From Viscum album (Eukaryota > Streptophyta > Magnoliopsida > Santalales > Viscaceae), in the NCBI GenBank assembly GCA_963277665.1, contig OY728147.1, positions 1,262,501,424-1,262,565,423 on the forward strand: a DNA stretch of 64,000 nt, given 5' to 3'. A program made the translations under genes and the position numbers. The notes beneath the pieces are model-generated. The model searched no databases. It was not told the DNA's origin and saw only the letters and a list, made by a program, of their open reading frames with translations. Position 1 is the first letter of the stretch; each line of letters starts with the position of its first letter. Shown here one piece after another: positions 1-14,060 of the stretch.

Positions 1-1103
1 ATACTAATAATTCTAGAGGGGGAGTGATACATTGATACATTCACTATTAAAAATAGGCTTCCTCATGTCCGTATTTGAATCTTCAATCTATGTTTTTTAT
101 AATCTCCCTCATATCCTATAGTACATTGGAAAATAAATTAAAAAATTCATTTGGTTGGATAAAGAAATATAAATTCATGGTATGAACATTTTCCAATTGT
201 AATGGTTAAGGAAGATATAATAACCTTACATTAAGAGGATGTTATTCTCAAAAAATTATAGATCATCTTAGTTTAAAAATTCACTATGAAACGATAAAAA
301 AATTATTCAAGGAGTAGAAGATCATAAAAAATAATTTATATAATTTATGAAGTGTTAATTTTTCATAAAAAATAATAGAGTACATAAAAAATACCTCATG
401 TTTTAGGAAAATAAAAGAAAAATAAAAACTATAGGATCCCTTCATTTCAAAATGAGAGATTAAAATGAAACTTACAAATAAGAATAAGTGTGTGGTCCTA
501 AGTCTATTTATCAATATGTTCTATCTTTAGGTGTCTCCCCAAAAAAATCTCCAAGGGTATCCCATAGGGAGAAACATATAATGAAATGATGTATGAAACC
601 TTAGTGATCAATGTATATAATAGACTAGAGCATATTTTAGATGAGTATTAAAGTAGTGATGGAATTAATGATAACAAAAAATTAGGTATTAGAAGGATGA
701 TCCTCATAATATTGTAGAGAAATGGGGTCCATTGAACCTATATGATTTCAAAAAGATCATAGAGAGGCCACCTTAGTAGGAAACACCAATATTATATAGG
801 ATAAAAAAACACTAATTGTTGTTAGAACTACTTGGTTAGATGATAAATGCAATATGAATTCCAATGTTACTCGACATAATATTTTATTTTATAAGAGGTC
901 CATTAAAAATAATATAGTTTTAAAATATATTGTGAAGAATACCATAGTTTTCAGTTTCATTGTTAAAAGGGAGATGAATACATCAGTTCTAGTGAGAAAT
1001 GATTAGATCATGGGGAATAAAATGTGTCACGATATTGAAATCCATTTTATTTCTATGTTGTATAGTATGGATATTAAAAGTATATATATATTTTAAAAAA
1101 TAC
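1..1103. other. Unclassified AT-rich flank, no gene
   Basis: AT-rich sequence left of element F, with no sustained reading frame and no LTR, tRNA or hairpin signal that I recognise. A short plus-strand stretch around 590-660 reads like decayed coding sequence (residues NRLEHILDEY before a stop), which might be part of an old LINE, but this is too little to name. Because F carries a near-matching target duplication, this flank was probably contiguous with the sequence right of 11707 before F inserted. Confidence 0.4.
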
Positions 1104-4100
1104 TAAAAAGACCCTGACCATAGTGGTCCAGATTTGGTGGTTACCTTATTACATTGGCATAATATACAAGATATCACAAACAAAGGGCCAAATATTTCAT
1201 TAGTTATGGTAAATAAGATACACAATTTAAATTTACATTACATTTTAAAACATCAAATACATGGAGTGTCTTCTTTGTGAACTCCATTCATCCCCTTAGA
1301 ATATCCTTGCATATAAATCATAAAACATTTCCTGTTATCCTGGGGAAATTAAAACAAAATAAAGGGGTGAGATTAGATACTATGTAAGGGTAATAATATA
1401 GTGGAATCTATCATGAACTAATAAACATAATCTATATGGTAAGGTAAATAACTGAAACAAATTCCATTTATACAATAACTTGAACATAATATAGAAATAA
1501 TAAATAGTTATAAAATAATTCCACACACATAATCACATTATCTTATAAAATTTTATGGGAAATTATAGCCAATAAAATAATCACATGGACATCAATAAAT
1601 AATTGTTCAATAAAGGAATTTATAATAATGGAAATCTGAAACATACTATCAACACCTTTCATAAGATAATTTAAATATTTTGGTAAAACCCATTTAATTT
1701 GGAGAACTAATTTGTCTCATGAGACCTACATATTCATTGAGGAACTATTTAATTCTGGGCCCCAACCACCACATAATAATTCCAATGCATTCATCATATG
1801 AAAGGGGTGAAACATAATCAACATAAAAATTCATATTGAAGAACTAACATTTGAAATATTAATACTAACCCCAATCAATAAATATAATGATAAACAATTT
1901 GAGTAATATGGTAATTGGTATCAAAATAGTACATCCTTGTAAAATTTATCATAAAACAAATAGATAAACAATAAGGATGGTACAATAAAATATATCCCTA
2001 GTATTTCAAAATTACAATAAATGGTTGATGTAGTTTATGAAAATAAATACCATAATAATTTCATTAATTTTTTTGAGGGAAATAACAATTTCACTTTGAT
2101 TTTTTTTAAACTAAAAGTTAAAAAAATATTTTGAAAATAATTGTATTTAAAAACGAAAACTTATAATGTATGATTTAATAAATTTAGTGGTCATGATGCC
2201 AGTAAATTTAATTCATTCTATAAATATTAAAATAAATATTCCTTTAACATTTTTGGTAAAAGATAAACAAGAATTGTTTAGAAAACAACTTGAAGACTCT
2301 TTTCAAAAAATTATATAAAAATTAAATATTGGGTAAAAATATCATTAATAAACAATTTTCAAAACATTAAAATCATTTTTGAAATCATTTTTATAAAACA
2401 CTATTTTTGAAAAAAAAAGATTTTTAACTAAATAGAGTGATAAAGTCATATTTTCATAAAGAAATTTTCTCAATAAATTTAAGTACCATTTAGTGGAAAA
2501 AGACAATATAACTTGAAAAGTTCATGAAAAACCATATTAGATGAAAACATATTTTTTTAAATTAGGAATACATAATAATTCCCATAAAGGAGAATCAAAC
2601 GTAAACAATTCCAAATAATGGTGAGATTGTGAAATAAGCCCTTACCACTTTGTTAACTTTTGAATCATAATCCCCATAAAAGAAATAATCATCAAATGAA
2701 AATTTTAATAACAAGACAAAAAATAGATTCATTATATAACACATAAAAGGGGTAGTATATACACCACACAAAAGAAATAAGTGGAGAATATGACATATGT
2801 TTCACAAAAGTAAAAGTGAGATAAGAAACCCTTACCTCATGTCCGATTTCCTTCATACATGTTAAAAAATCTTGTATAATATATATAGGTTTATTATAAA
2901 TATATTTAAAAACCAAAATAATATATTTTATACAATATAAAATTTCATTATAGTCTTTTATCACATGTTTATTAACATTTCATTGTTAAAAACATTTTAG
3001 GTGATAATTGATTCGTTTCTCATATATGTTTTGGTTTAAAAATTTTAGTCCCTTTTCTTTGATCATTGTTTCATAATCTAAAAAATATTAAAAACGTTGT
3101 ATATATTGTATATATTCATTATATATGTAATTAGATCAATATATAAAAGTTATAGATAGAAAATGTATTACAACATTCATGGAGACTGTAAGTCATACAC
3201 ATACATGAACATTATTTCCATTTTTATCAACAGATAAAATGAATTGAAAATAAATGTTAATTAAAATTTTAAGAATAATTATTATTTTATATATAGAATT
3301 TATATTAATCAAATCCATATTTATTACCATCCATGTAAAAATAAATTAGAATATTTCACATCACTACATGGAGGCGGTAGTCCACATTTATGCATGAGTG
3401 ATGTCAATGTTTTTTAATATATTAGAAGGTAAGGAATTGGATGTGATATTAAATTTACAAAATTATTTTTAGGGAATAAATATAAGTTATATTAATTAAC
3501 TTTATCTTTACTTTATTCCATGTATAGCATAACCGAGAAACAAATCATGTTGCTTCGTGAGGCGGTAGTCCATCGTATACACGAGTGACGTTATCATAAC
3601 CCCCTTTAGATTAGATTGTAAGAATGTATTTTTGATATAAAAATTACAAGATTATAATAATATCATAAACATAATATAAATATGTTAAATATATCACTAT
3701 ATATAGACTAGAAATATGGTGATGTAAAATGAATGACATCAGTTCACAAGGTGGGAGTCCACCGTTCACACAGTTGACAGTTTAGTTTCCCATTTGATAA
3801 AAGAAGAGATGTATATAGGCTATTAAATTAAAATATTAATATATCAGTATATATGGGGTATTATTTTTAACATATTATCACATTTTTATATGATTATAAG
3901 TATTTATAAGAATAATTAAAATAAAAATGCATAGTTAAAAACTTTACATCTTCTTTGAGAAACATCTTTAGGTATAACCCAGAGCCTTCTTAGATTTGAT
4001 TTATAATATAAAAAAGACCCTAGGATGTGGGGAGGTAATTATGGAATAAATTTGGTTATGTATTTTAAAAATTATGGTTTGGAAGTTTGAAGAGAATAGG

Positions 4101-5244
4101 AGTGGAGTTCGGCTTTTATAATTGGAGTAGAGGACACAATTGTTATTTTTGAAAAGAAAAAGTTATACCCACATTTTCTCATTACAAAAGATTATAAAAT
4201 GGTTAGTTATAGACTATTATAGTTTATGAGGTTAAATTTTATCGATAGAATGTGTTTTTGACAAGTTTTAGGTCATTTTTAACCCTTATCATCTCACTTA
4301 AATGAATTGGTAAACCCATTTTTACCTTAAACCCAATAATTAATTTTTACTATTTTCACTATTCATTATGGTAAAAAATAAGTTAAACATATTAGATAAT
4401 ATAAATTATTTTTATTCCAAATATGGAATCAATTTTTCTAAATTTAATTTCTATAAGTGGTAGAAATCAATTCAAATTAAACCCGTAGGCGAGTTGAAAA
4501 AATGGGTTTCTTAAGGAAAAACATTTAAAATTTTAAAATTATTTTATGTTAGAATTCCATATGAAATTGATTAGAATGAAATAAATTAGCTAAATTTAAA
4601 TATAATTTATGTAATTTGACTTTAAAACGATTTTAAAATATAATTTATCTTTTTAAATTATTTAAATAAAAATGTAGTTTTTTTTAAATCTATATTTTCA
4701 CAATTCATCAAAAAATTAATATTTTCAGACTAATATAAAAATTTTTAAGAAATATATTCTTGAAACATAAATTCCAAAAATGAAGTTTATTTTTGAAAAT
4801 AAAATTTTTTAAATCGGTAAAAATTAATTTTAAATTATGTGCGCAAAGCTTGACAAAACAACCTTTCATAAATATACTGTTTTTTAGTAAATATTTATTT
4901 TTCTTTTAAAAGATTCTTATTTTTATTACTAATGTATATCCATTGAATTTATTTTATTAATATGTAAACCATATAATTTTTCATAATTATTTATTACTCT
5001 TTTTACCCGTAAAATTAATAGCTTGGTTATGATGGTCATTTTTATATAATAATATTTTAATTGAGTATCACGTTTCGTTAAAACATAGTGTTTCATGCAT
5101 TTCAAGCTATTGATGAGATTTAATTTCATTAAAAATTAATATTTTATAAAGTCTCATTTCATTAAATTTTTTATTATCTTGGTTTTTTGTTTCATATTTG
5201 CTATCAAATATGATGTTCCTCTTTTAAAATCACAAAGTGTTACA
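1104..5244 (-). repeat. Element F 3' LTR
   Basis: Long terminal repeat of about 4.1 kb, recognised by alignment by eye with 7533-11702 and with the LTRs of E and D. Its minus-strand start TGTAACAC follows the polypurine tract. A minus-strand TATA box (TATAAAAG, 4113-4120) lies about 1.1 kb into the LTR, followed downstream by four hairpin repeats (3740 to 3174 region) and a splice-donor-like GAGGTAAGGG at 2829-2838. No coding sequence. Confidence 0.8.
3174..3775. repeat. Hairpin array in F 3' LTR (four units)
   Basis: Four related inverted repeats: 3174-3212 (TTCATG / CATGAA), 3358-3404, 3547-3591 and about 3737-3770. The second is the clearest: arms ACATCACT-A-CATG (3358-3370) and CATGAGTGATGT (3393-3404) pair over 12 bp with one bulged A. 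The third pairs over about 11 bp using G-T wobbles and one bulge. In the fourth the outer arms are eroded but an inner GGTGG-GAGT-CCACC stem stands out. The loops of the second and third share GGCGGTAGTCC. The outer arms differ in sequence while remaining complementary. Confidence 0.75.
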
Positions 5245-7532
5245 CTCTACCCCCATAAATAAATCACTTTATTGTAATTTGATCTAGATATCAATAATCA
5301 AAGGATTTATATTTGAAAATACATTTGAATAAAAACCACATTTTAGAAATGGTTTATAAAACATCACAGTGATAATATATAAAGGTAAGTGGGAAGGCTA
5401 TCTATTATAACACATTACTTGGTTTCCAAGTTGGAGAACATTGGTTGGAAATGAAGATATAGACATGGAAGAAAAATATAAATAATTATGGAGGGTGATA
5501 GATATCATTAATAAAATAGAGAATGATATATAAAATTTAATGAAAAAAATCCATAAATCTATGATGAGTTAAGGGACCATTTGATTCATCATATATGAAG
5601 TTATTTGGATAACATTTTTGTTTCAAGGTCTTTTTTCCCAATGTTAAGTAATTATCTTACCATTATTATAGGGAACACCAAAAAATATACATACGATTTC
5701 ATCCTTTGACTGTTCTTAGAAAAATTACTACTCTTACTCTAAGAAATGAATATCAAATAGGATTTTTTTATTCTTGAATCACCAAATTAATATTTAACAT
5801 ATCATTAGATAAATAAAATAAGGACAACTTATTCCTACTATCTCTAGATATTTTAAAATCCCAAAATAGTGAGAACATGTTTTATAATATCAAAAAATCT
5901 TAACTTAATCCATTCCATATACAGTTAACCTTAAGACTCATCCAAAATATGTATGACCAAATTCAAAGTAAAACATTTACAAGGAAGGTCTCTAAATCAA
6001 CATTATATTCCCCAAAAAATATAGAGTGGGTCTTAATGTAACATTCCAAGTACGTGAATACCTTGATCACCATAAAACCTAAATAAAAACATGAATTCTT
6101 ACATAAATAAAATATCATGTTGTTGAATACATTCTGTAAATCCAAACATTTATTAAACACCAACAATGATAACAAAAAGCATCAAATCACTATCCAATTT
6201 TATGGTCACCAATAATATCCCATAAACATATTTTTATCATTATTATCACAACATAGAGCACATATTAATGGTTATATTCCCTAAATCTTTTATTTTCCAA
6301 GAAGTTAAAATTAAAACTGAATCATGTTTCCTAGTCATTGGTACCATTCAATATATTCTCTTAAATCATTATAGAAAAAGTTCTCCAGTAAAATCCTTAT
6401 AAATTTCATAATTATTATAAAGAGAATATCATTTATAAAAAACTTTTATAACATAATTCTTGAATCCAAATAGAACCACATTATTTATTCTAATTCATCT
6501 TTAATAATATCATAAATATGAACTTGATCCCATAGATTCTTCTTAGGTATATTACTTTGATGCTTGGGGAATTCATTTGTATAGTTTCCCATCTCCCTAT
6601 AGTTAAATCATTGCACATTGGTAGATTCTATCTTTCCCTTTCAATCATGATCATGGTGGAATTTCTCTCTACACTTTTATCAAACTCTCATTACCCTCAA
6701 GTAAGTTCCAAGGTGATTTGATCTATCATTATTACATGAGAGAAAACAATTCCTACCCTTATTCCACTTACCTTTTTTCCTCTACTATCCTCTTCTTCTC
6801 TTGCTTCCCTTAAAATCCATAAAACTTATTGAATTATTTATCTATCTTTATAGCATATGATAATTTGTCCTCATATGAAGAGAACTTTTGGGAGACCAGT
6901 TCTCTATGAAATATTGGATTAATCCCATCAATGAAATGATCATTATTACTATTTGGATTACATGTATTGATGTGATTCCCATTCCTTCTGATAAAAACCA
7001 TTTATAAACAATGTAATACAATATATTAGATCATAACATTATTATTTATAATGTATAAACCCAAAACTAGTGATATAATTAGAATAAATTAAAAAATTTA
7101 TGCATGGATAATCCTATAATTATAAACATAGTTTTTTTGAAATTTTTTTAAATAAGAAAAATATTTTCAAATACTACATAAAGGTTTATACAGAAAGTGT
7201 TAATTAACCAATGCATATCTCACAGTAGTGTCAAACTAGGCAGAGAGTTTGTCCCATGGTCATGTACTAGGTAATTCTCAAGTAAATACTAATGCACCTT
7301 TTTTGGAGTTATTACCCCTAGGATAATCGATTCCAATACCACATCCTCTTGTAGTATCCATATTGGGATGTATTTCTAGGAAAACAAAAAAAATCCCCAC
7401 CTTACCAAAATATTAGGATATTATCCTATAATTTGGATTATCATTAAATTAATTCATATGGTCATATTCCTTAATATATGTGTTACTTAATCTAGTTCCA
7501 AAGTTTTTAACTAAACTTCCTCTTATACCAAC
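5245..7532 (-). pseudogene. F interior with gag relic
   Basis: About 2.3 kb between the LTRs. On the minus strand, about 6960-6740 reads like the C-terminal part of a retrotransposon gag capsid region: the pattern FSSYE followed by AIK is shared with the better preserved gag of element E. The preceding capsid core seen in E (residues RQRPPTFCG) is not found, so it has been deleted or decayed beyond recognition, and zinc knuckles are not readable. Around 5390-5600 the non-coding 3' interior aligns by eye with 59155-59340 of E. No pol domain was seen. The tRNA-like module found at this relative place in D and E is absent here. Confidence 0.6.
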
Positions 7533-10500
7533 TATAGAGACCCAAACCCTAGTAGCCAAGAGTTGGTGGTTACTTTATTACATTTTTATATGGTACAGGT
7601 GATGAAATACTGAATGAATGAATAGTTTCACAGTCTTGGTAAGATAGATACATACTTGAAATTAACATTACAATTTAAAACAAAAAATACACAAAGTGTT
7701 TTATTTGAGAATTCCATTATTCACCTTATCATATCCCTTCATAGCAATCATAAGACAATTTCTAGTATCATGGGGATAATAAAACATAAGGGAGGTGTGA
7801 TCTTAGATGCTCAGTAAGGGTAAGCGTATAGTGCAAGATATTATGAATAAATAAGAATAATCAATATGGATGGTCAATAACTTAAGAAATTTTATTTAAA
7901 CAATAACACGATTATAATATAGAGTGAATAAATGATGATCAAATAATTATATATATATAATCACATGATTTTAAAACATTTACATGGATATTATAACTAA
8001 CTAAATAATTACACAGTCATCAATGACTAATATTATAATGAGGAAATTCATAATGCTGGACATATGAAACATACTTTAAAGACTATTCACAAGAAAGTTA
8101 ATATTTATGGATAAAACCCCATTTAATTTGACCAACTAATTTGTATTGTGACACCTAACTATGCATCGAGAGTTTATGTAATTCTAGGCCCCACTTGTCA
8201 CTTAAAATGCCCAATTAATTTCTCATATTAAATGGGTTAAACATAATCAACATAAATATTTGTATTGAAAAACTAACATATGAAATGTTAGTACAAACCC
8301 CAATCAATTAACATAATAACAAACCATTTAGAGTAATATAAAGAATGGTATCAAAATATTACATCCCATTAGAAACGATGATAAAGAATCTAGAGTAATA
8401 ATAATGAAGGTATCAATAAAATATGTTCATATTGGTCCATAATTAAAATATATGGCTGATGTTATTAATGAATAGAAATTCTATAAGAATGTCATTAAAT
8501 ACATTTTTTTATGAAAATTACATTTCCACATTAAAAATATATTTTTTAAAATAAAAGGTTAAAATTTTTTTTGGAAAATTATTTTATTTAAAAATAAACT
8601 TTTAAACATATAAATTAATATTTAAAAAATTTAGTGTTCATGACGATAATAAATTCTATTCATTTCATACATGTTAAAATAAATATTATATTCACATTTT
8701 TGGTAAAATCCAAATGGGCATTGTTTGGGGAAAACATGAAGATTCCTATCAACTATTTCTATAAAAATTAAATAAGGGGTAATTATTTATTTAATAAATC
8801 ATTTGAAAAATGTTAAAAATATATTTTATTTTTTTAGAAAACATGGTTTTGGAAGAAAAAGGATTTTCGTCCAAAGTGAAAAATAAATTGGATTTTATTA
8901 AAAAAAATTCTCAATAATTTTAAGTAACAATGAGTGGAAAAATGGTACTATTACATTAATAGTTCATGAATAACCAAAGGATATTAAAATTTTATTATTT
9001 TTAATATATTAGTAATAAATAATTCCCATAAGGGAGACTTATATATAAACAATCCCAAATAATAAAGAGATTGTGAAATAAACCCTTACCACTTTAGTAA
9101 ATTCTAAATCGTAAGACTAATAAAGAAATAATCATTAAATGAAACATTAAATATCATTAAGATAAATATATTAATGATATAAATTATCAAAGGTGCTATA
9201 TATACACCCAAAAAATAAATAAGTTGTGAATATGTCATATGTCTCAAGGATGTAAAAGTGAGATGAGAAACCATTATCCCATGTCAAATTTCTATCGTAC
9301 ATATTCAAAGTTCATGTATAATGAATATTTTTTTATTATACATATATTAACTAACAATACTAATATATTTAATTCCATATATAATTTACTTATATTTTTT
9401 ATCACCTATTCATTAATATTTCATTGTTAAAATAACTGTTTTATGTGATAATTACTTTGTTTTTCATGTATGTATTGGTTTGGTAATTTTGGTCCTTTTT
9501 CATTTATCATGGTTACATAATATATAGAATGTTAAAAATTATGTAAATATCATATAAATTTATTATACATGTAATAATAGTAATCTATAAAAGTTAGAGA
9601 TAAAAAATATATTAAACTGTTTATAAAGAAAGTAATCCGTATGTACGCATAAACGTTGTTTCCATTTTTATCGATGAATAAAATGAAAGGAAAATAAATG
9701 TTAATTAACCTTTATAGAATAATAATTATTTTTTATATATTATTTATATTAATCAAATACATCCTTATTACTATCCATGTAAAAATTAAATGAAAAACAT
9801 TTCACATCGCTACGTGGAGGCGATAGTCCACACATACGCACAAGTGAAATTATTGTTTTCCAAAAGATTAGAAGGTAAGAAGTTAGATATGTTATTATAT
9901 TTATATAAGTATTTTTAATTAATATATGACAGAAATATATATTAACTTTATCCTTATTACCTTCTATGTAAATTGTATGTGAAAAACAAAACACATTACT
10001 TTGCAAGTGAGTAGTCCGCCATACAAACATGTGACATTATCATATCCCCCTAAAAAATGGATATTAAGAAGGTATATGTTATATAATAATTGTATAATTA
10101 TAATAATTTCATAAATACCATATAAATATTATAATTCCATCATTATATATATACTTTAAATGTGGTTATGGAAAATGAATTACACCGGTTCATGAGGCGA
10201 TAGTCCTCCGTACACATGATTGAAAATTTCATTTCCCATTTTATGGAAATAGGGACTGATATGGGTTATGAAATTAACATAATAATATCTTATTATGTAG
10301 AGGATACTATTGTTAATATATTATAACAGTTTTATAACATTATAATTAGTCATAATATGAAGTAAAATGAAAATGTATAGTTAACAACTTTACTTCTTCT
10401 CCGAGAAACCTCTTTAAGTTTAACATAAAGATTTCTTAGATTATATTTTGGATCTAAGAAGCAAATACAGGATGTGTATAGTGATGTATTTAATATATAT

Positions 10501-11702
10501 TTTTAGCTATTGTATGAATAAAATTGGTTTTAAAATGTGAAAATGATAGGAGATGGGATGCCGATTTTTAAATGGGGGAGATGACACACTTTTTATTTTT
10601 TAAAAGAAAAATCAATTCCCACATTTTTCCTCATTCTAAAAGCCTCCAAAATGATAAATTATCTAATATTAGAGTTTATAATGTATAAATATTTCTATTA
10701 AATTAATTTTGGAGAAGTGTTTGGTCATTTTTAAACCTTATCAAATAAGTTTAACCCTCGGTAAACCAATTTCTACCTTAACAACGGTAATTAATGTTTA
10801 CTATTTTTAGATTTCGTTATGGTAAAAAATTAAATTTAAATTAACATAGAATATAAATTTTAATTATTCAAAATATTTCATCCAATTTTCGAATTTTAAT
10901 TCACATATTCAGTAGAATTAAATTTAAAATTAATCCCACTGGCACGTTGAAAAAAGGGTTTATCCGAAGAAAAACTTTCAAATGGTTAAAATGTTTTTAT
11001 ATCATAATTCAATATAGAATTTATTAAAATGAAATAAATTAGTTAAATTTTAATATAACTGAACTAATTTTTCTTTAAAACAAATTTAAAATATAACTTA
11101 TATTTCCAAATAATTTAAATGAAATTGATTTTTTTAATAAAAATCAGTATTATCACTATTCATCAAAAGATTAAAATTTTTAGAAAATTCTCAAAAAATA
11201 ATACAAAGATATTTTTGGAATGTATATTTAAAACAATTATGTCTATTTTTTAAAATAAATTTTCTAAAATGGGTAAAAATAAATTCTAAATTATGTGTGT
11301 AAATAAAAAATAAAAAACCTTTTTAAAAAAATACAGTTTTTCAGAAAACATTTATTTCATTCAGATAATTCATATTTTATTTCTAATCAACAGATACAAA
11401 TTGAATTTATTGTCTTATTATGAAAAACACATAATTTTCATAATTTAATTATAAGTATTATTACCTACCAACTTGACAACTGAGTTATAATTCTTATGTT
11501 TAAATATTTATATTTTAATAGTGTATCATGTTTCGCTCAAACCTGGTGTTGTGTATATTACTATATATAAGAGAGATTTAATTTATTTTAAAATAAATAT
11601 ATCATAAAACCTATTTGCATTAAATTATCTTCTATTCTTGGTGTTTCATGTCATATACTCTATCAAATATGAGGTTTCGCTTCTAAAACTTAGGGGGTTA
11701 CG
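7533..11702 (-). repeat. Element F 5' LTR
   Basis: Partner of the LTR at 1104-5244, same orientation, about 4.2 kb. It ends at 11702 with a decayed version of the TGTAAC terminus and is followed by TATAC, close to the AATAC that precedes the other LTR. It carries a second, more eroded hairpin array near 9615-10235. No coding sequence. Confidence 0.8.
9610..10235. repeat. Hairpin array in F 5' LTR (eroded)
   Basis: Four units matching those of the partner LTR. In the unit at 9615-9657, AAC-T-GTTTAT pairs with the CATAAACGTT arm at 9648-9657 with one bulged T. In the unit at about 9805-9847 the CGCT-A-CGTG arm still pairs partly with CACAAGTG around a bulged A. The units near 9991-10035 and 10185-10232 keep the loop motif TAGTCC, but the arms are largely lost (only TCATG / CATGA in the last). 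Confidence 0.6.
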
Positions 11703-11707
11703 TATAC

Positions 11708-12989
11708 TTTATAAAATTACATCTATAAATAATTTGATATATCTTAATGGAAAATAAATATGTCGATGAGGTTTATGAGTTTGATAAATAAATAAAAATT
11801 AAAGAGTAAATTTTGAGTACCAACTCATAGGATAAGGGATGAGGGAGAGGTAAAAAATTCACCAGGGGGTGTAATAGGGAAATATAACCTAAATAAGGGG
11901 TAAACCATCATCAAAACTTTTTTTCCCTAGATTTACCCAAGGCATAATATTAATGTTACCTCCATTTAACATAGTCACCAAATTTCACCACCCAAACGAA
12001 TTTATATTAGTTTTATAGAAACTATGTTTATGTTAGTAAATATTAAAATGTTTTGCTATAATAAAACTATCAATCATTAAATAACTCATATAATTAAGAG
12101 TTCACAATTAGAAAATATTTATTTAATCAAAATAATTGTTACAAATCCTATATTTATCATGTTTGACATCAATATTTCTGAATCAGTTTAGATTTTAAAA
12201 ACTCATATTTCATGGTGTCCTTCATCTATGATTCAAATTTTTATATCAAAATTTTAGACCTCTATGAGGATCATCATATAATATCTTCTTATATTAGTGT
12301 TAAATGGGTCCTCCTAGGGTATTACCACTAGGTGCTAAAATGTATATGAGAATATTGGAATAAATTTAATTAGCGTTGCTTATATAGAGCCTCAATGATT
12401 CCCCGATCTATGGGTTTTACTAATACCTAGTTGGTAGAATAATAATTAACTTAGGTTAGTCACACCATCAATGGAAGGAAGGATAATAGAATTGATAGAT
12501 CATTTATCTCACTCATGGGTAGAGAATTTATCCTGACACTTTATTGAAAATATCTTCCAATATTTCAATTTAATTATTCACTAATCCTTATATAATTATT
12601 TTTTATAGGATAAAACATTCTTTTAAAATAAAATATAACGATTAATGTAACATTATTGAATATTTTAGGCACACCCTTTTGAAATAATGTCTACATATCA
12701 TAATGTTGATTATTTTCAGTGATTCTAAAAAAATGGAAGAGGACTAAGATGGATTTGAGATTATGGAACTAGAATGGATAAAATAACATATGTTTTAATT
12801 TCTAAAGATCCATGAGCAAGTTAGAATAATTATAAATACTGAACTAAAGGAAGGATATAACTTTAAAGGAGTAAATTCAAAAGGAATATAAATGCGATGG
12901 AATTGTTAAAATAAATGATTATATCTTAAAGGAATAAGTTAAACTAAATTATCTCATTAAATGAGATTATATATCAATATTCATCTACA
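11708..12989. other. AT-rich interval, nothing recognised
   Basis: Between the right target-duplication copy of F and the LINE relic. Stop-rich in all frames, no LTR ends, no hairpin repeats. It may hold unreadable 5' parts of the LINE, but I cannot show that. Confidence 0.4.
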
Positions 12990-14060
12990 TTCTTCAAAAT
13001 GAAATGATATTTATAAGACATATAATGTCAATATGTTTTAATGGAGCCACTCTCAGCAATGCAGATGGAATTAGTAAATCTTTCATTAACCAATTCACTC
13101 AGATTTTCAATGAGGATAATAATAATGGATCATATTTGAACACGGATGATCTAATCAATTTTACTGTTAATGACATTAAAAACATATTGGACTATTATAC
13201 ACCTTTATTATGAGATTAAGACTACCTAATTCAATATAACCATGGAGAGTTCTGTAGGGGACAATGTGTTCTCAAACAAATTCTTTATTAAATAATAGAG
13301 AACCATGATTATTGATGTAACATAGGTCATCAATGATATATTTATTATATAATATTTCTACCTTATCACCATGCCCAATTTATTTACCTCATACCTAAAG
13401 TTAAACATGACATGGATGCGAGAACTATAATTGAAAATATATTACTATTTATTTTTAGTAAAATTATAACCTTAATAGTAGGTTATAATTCTAATATGGT
13501 TGTTTCACCTAACTATTTTGGATTTATTCTTAGAAGATAATTATAGTACTACTTATATGAATTATCCTAGGGGATTATACGCCCTTTAATAATAAAAAAA
13601 TTGGTTCATTACATTGATATTGGACACCTCTAATTCCATTAATACATAGAATTGTAATTTCATTATATTAATTTGTAAAAAATATAGCTTCTTAGGAATA
13701 TTCATTATTATAATACCATAAACTAATCATATATTTAGTTTATATATCTCTCAAAATGTAATTCCTATAGGATACATTAGATACTCAAGAGGATTAAAGA
13801 AATGAGGTCCTGATCATCACTTTTCTTTGGAATGATTTCAGGCAATATAGTAAATGTCTCCAAAAAATTATTTTTCCAAGACATACTCATCCCATTAAAG
13901 ATATAAGAAATATAACAACATAAACATATCCCATATGTTGATAACATTATTCTCCTTTTTATTAGTGATGATAGATCCATAAAATCTATAAGAGTTATTT
14001 TTATATATTATGAATAATTTTCTTGGAGAGTTATCTCGTGGAACAAATTAGTGGTTCTAT
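12990..14060 (+). pseudogene. Relic of a plant L1-type LINE reverse transcriptase
   Basis: Read across frames on the plus strand, this stretch shows in order the hallmarks of a plant L1 ORF2. First comes the linker before the palm (a 62-residue open stretch within 13027-13213, containing FINQFTQIFN and VNDIKNILDYYTP). Next is FIYLIPKVKHD near 13380, the counterpart of the conserved LIPK motif. FGFILRR near 13520 matches the Q-x-x-F-x-x-x-R region. SRGLKK followed by a stop and a decayed GDPLSP-like run falls near 13785-13830. Finally YVDNIILLF near 13930 stands where the catalytic YADD normally is, with the alanine and one aspartate changed, followed by a WNK triplet like the N-x-K motif. Stops and frame changes are frequent, so it is dead. 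The ends are not defined; weaker remains may continue right of 14060. Confidence 0.7.

Larger units (their letters stand above)
1104..11702 (-). mobile_element. Element F: gag-only long-LTR Ty3/gypsy retrotransposon
   Basis: A complete element by structure: LTR 1104-5244, interior 5245-7532, LTR 7533-11702. On the minus strand the LTR opens with TGTAACAC and closes at the pattern GGGTCTCTATA. A primer site resembling the initiator-Met tRNA complement (TTGGTATAAGAGG, plus-strand positions about 7519-7532) lies just inside the 5' LTR, and a G-rich polypurine stretch (reverse of CTCTACCCCCAT, about 5245-5256) lies just inside the 3' LTR. The interior is only about 2.3 kb, with gag remains and no protease, reverse transcriptase or integrase, so F is non-autonomous (LARD-like). 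Flanking pentamers AATAC (1099-1103) and TATAC (11703-11707) match at four of five positions, consistent with an aged target duplication. The LTRs have many mutual differences, so F is older than E. Confidence 0.8.

Noticed and set aside
13777..13980. 67-residue minus-strand open frame
   Set aside because: Antisense shadow of the LINE reverse transcriptase relic, whose YADD-like box is on the plus strand.
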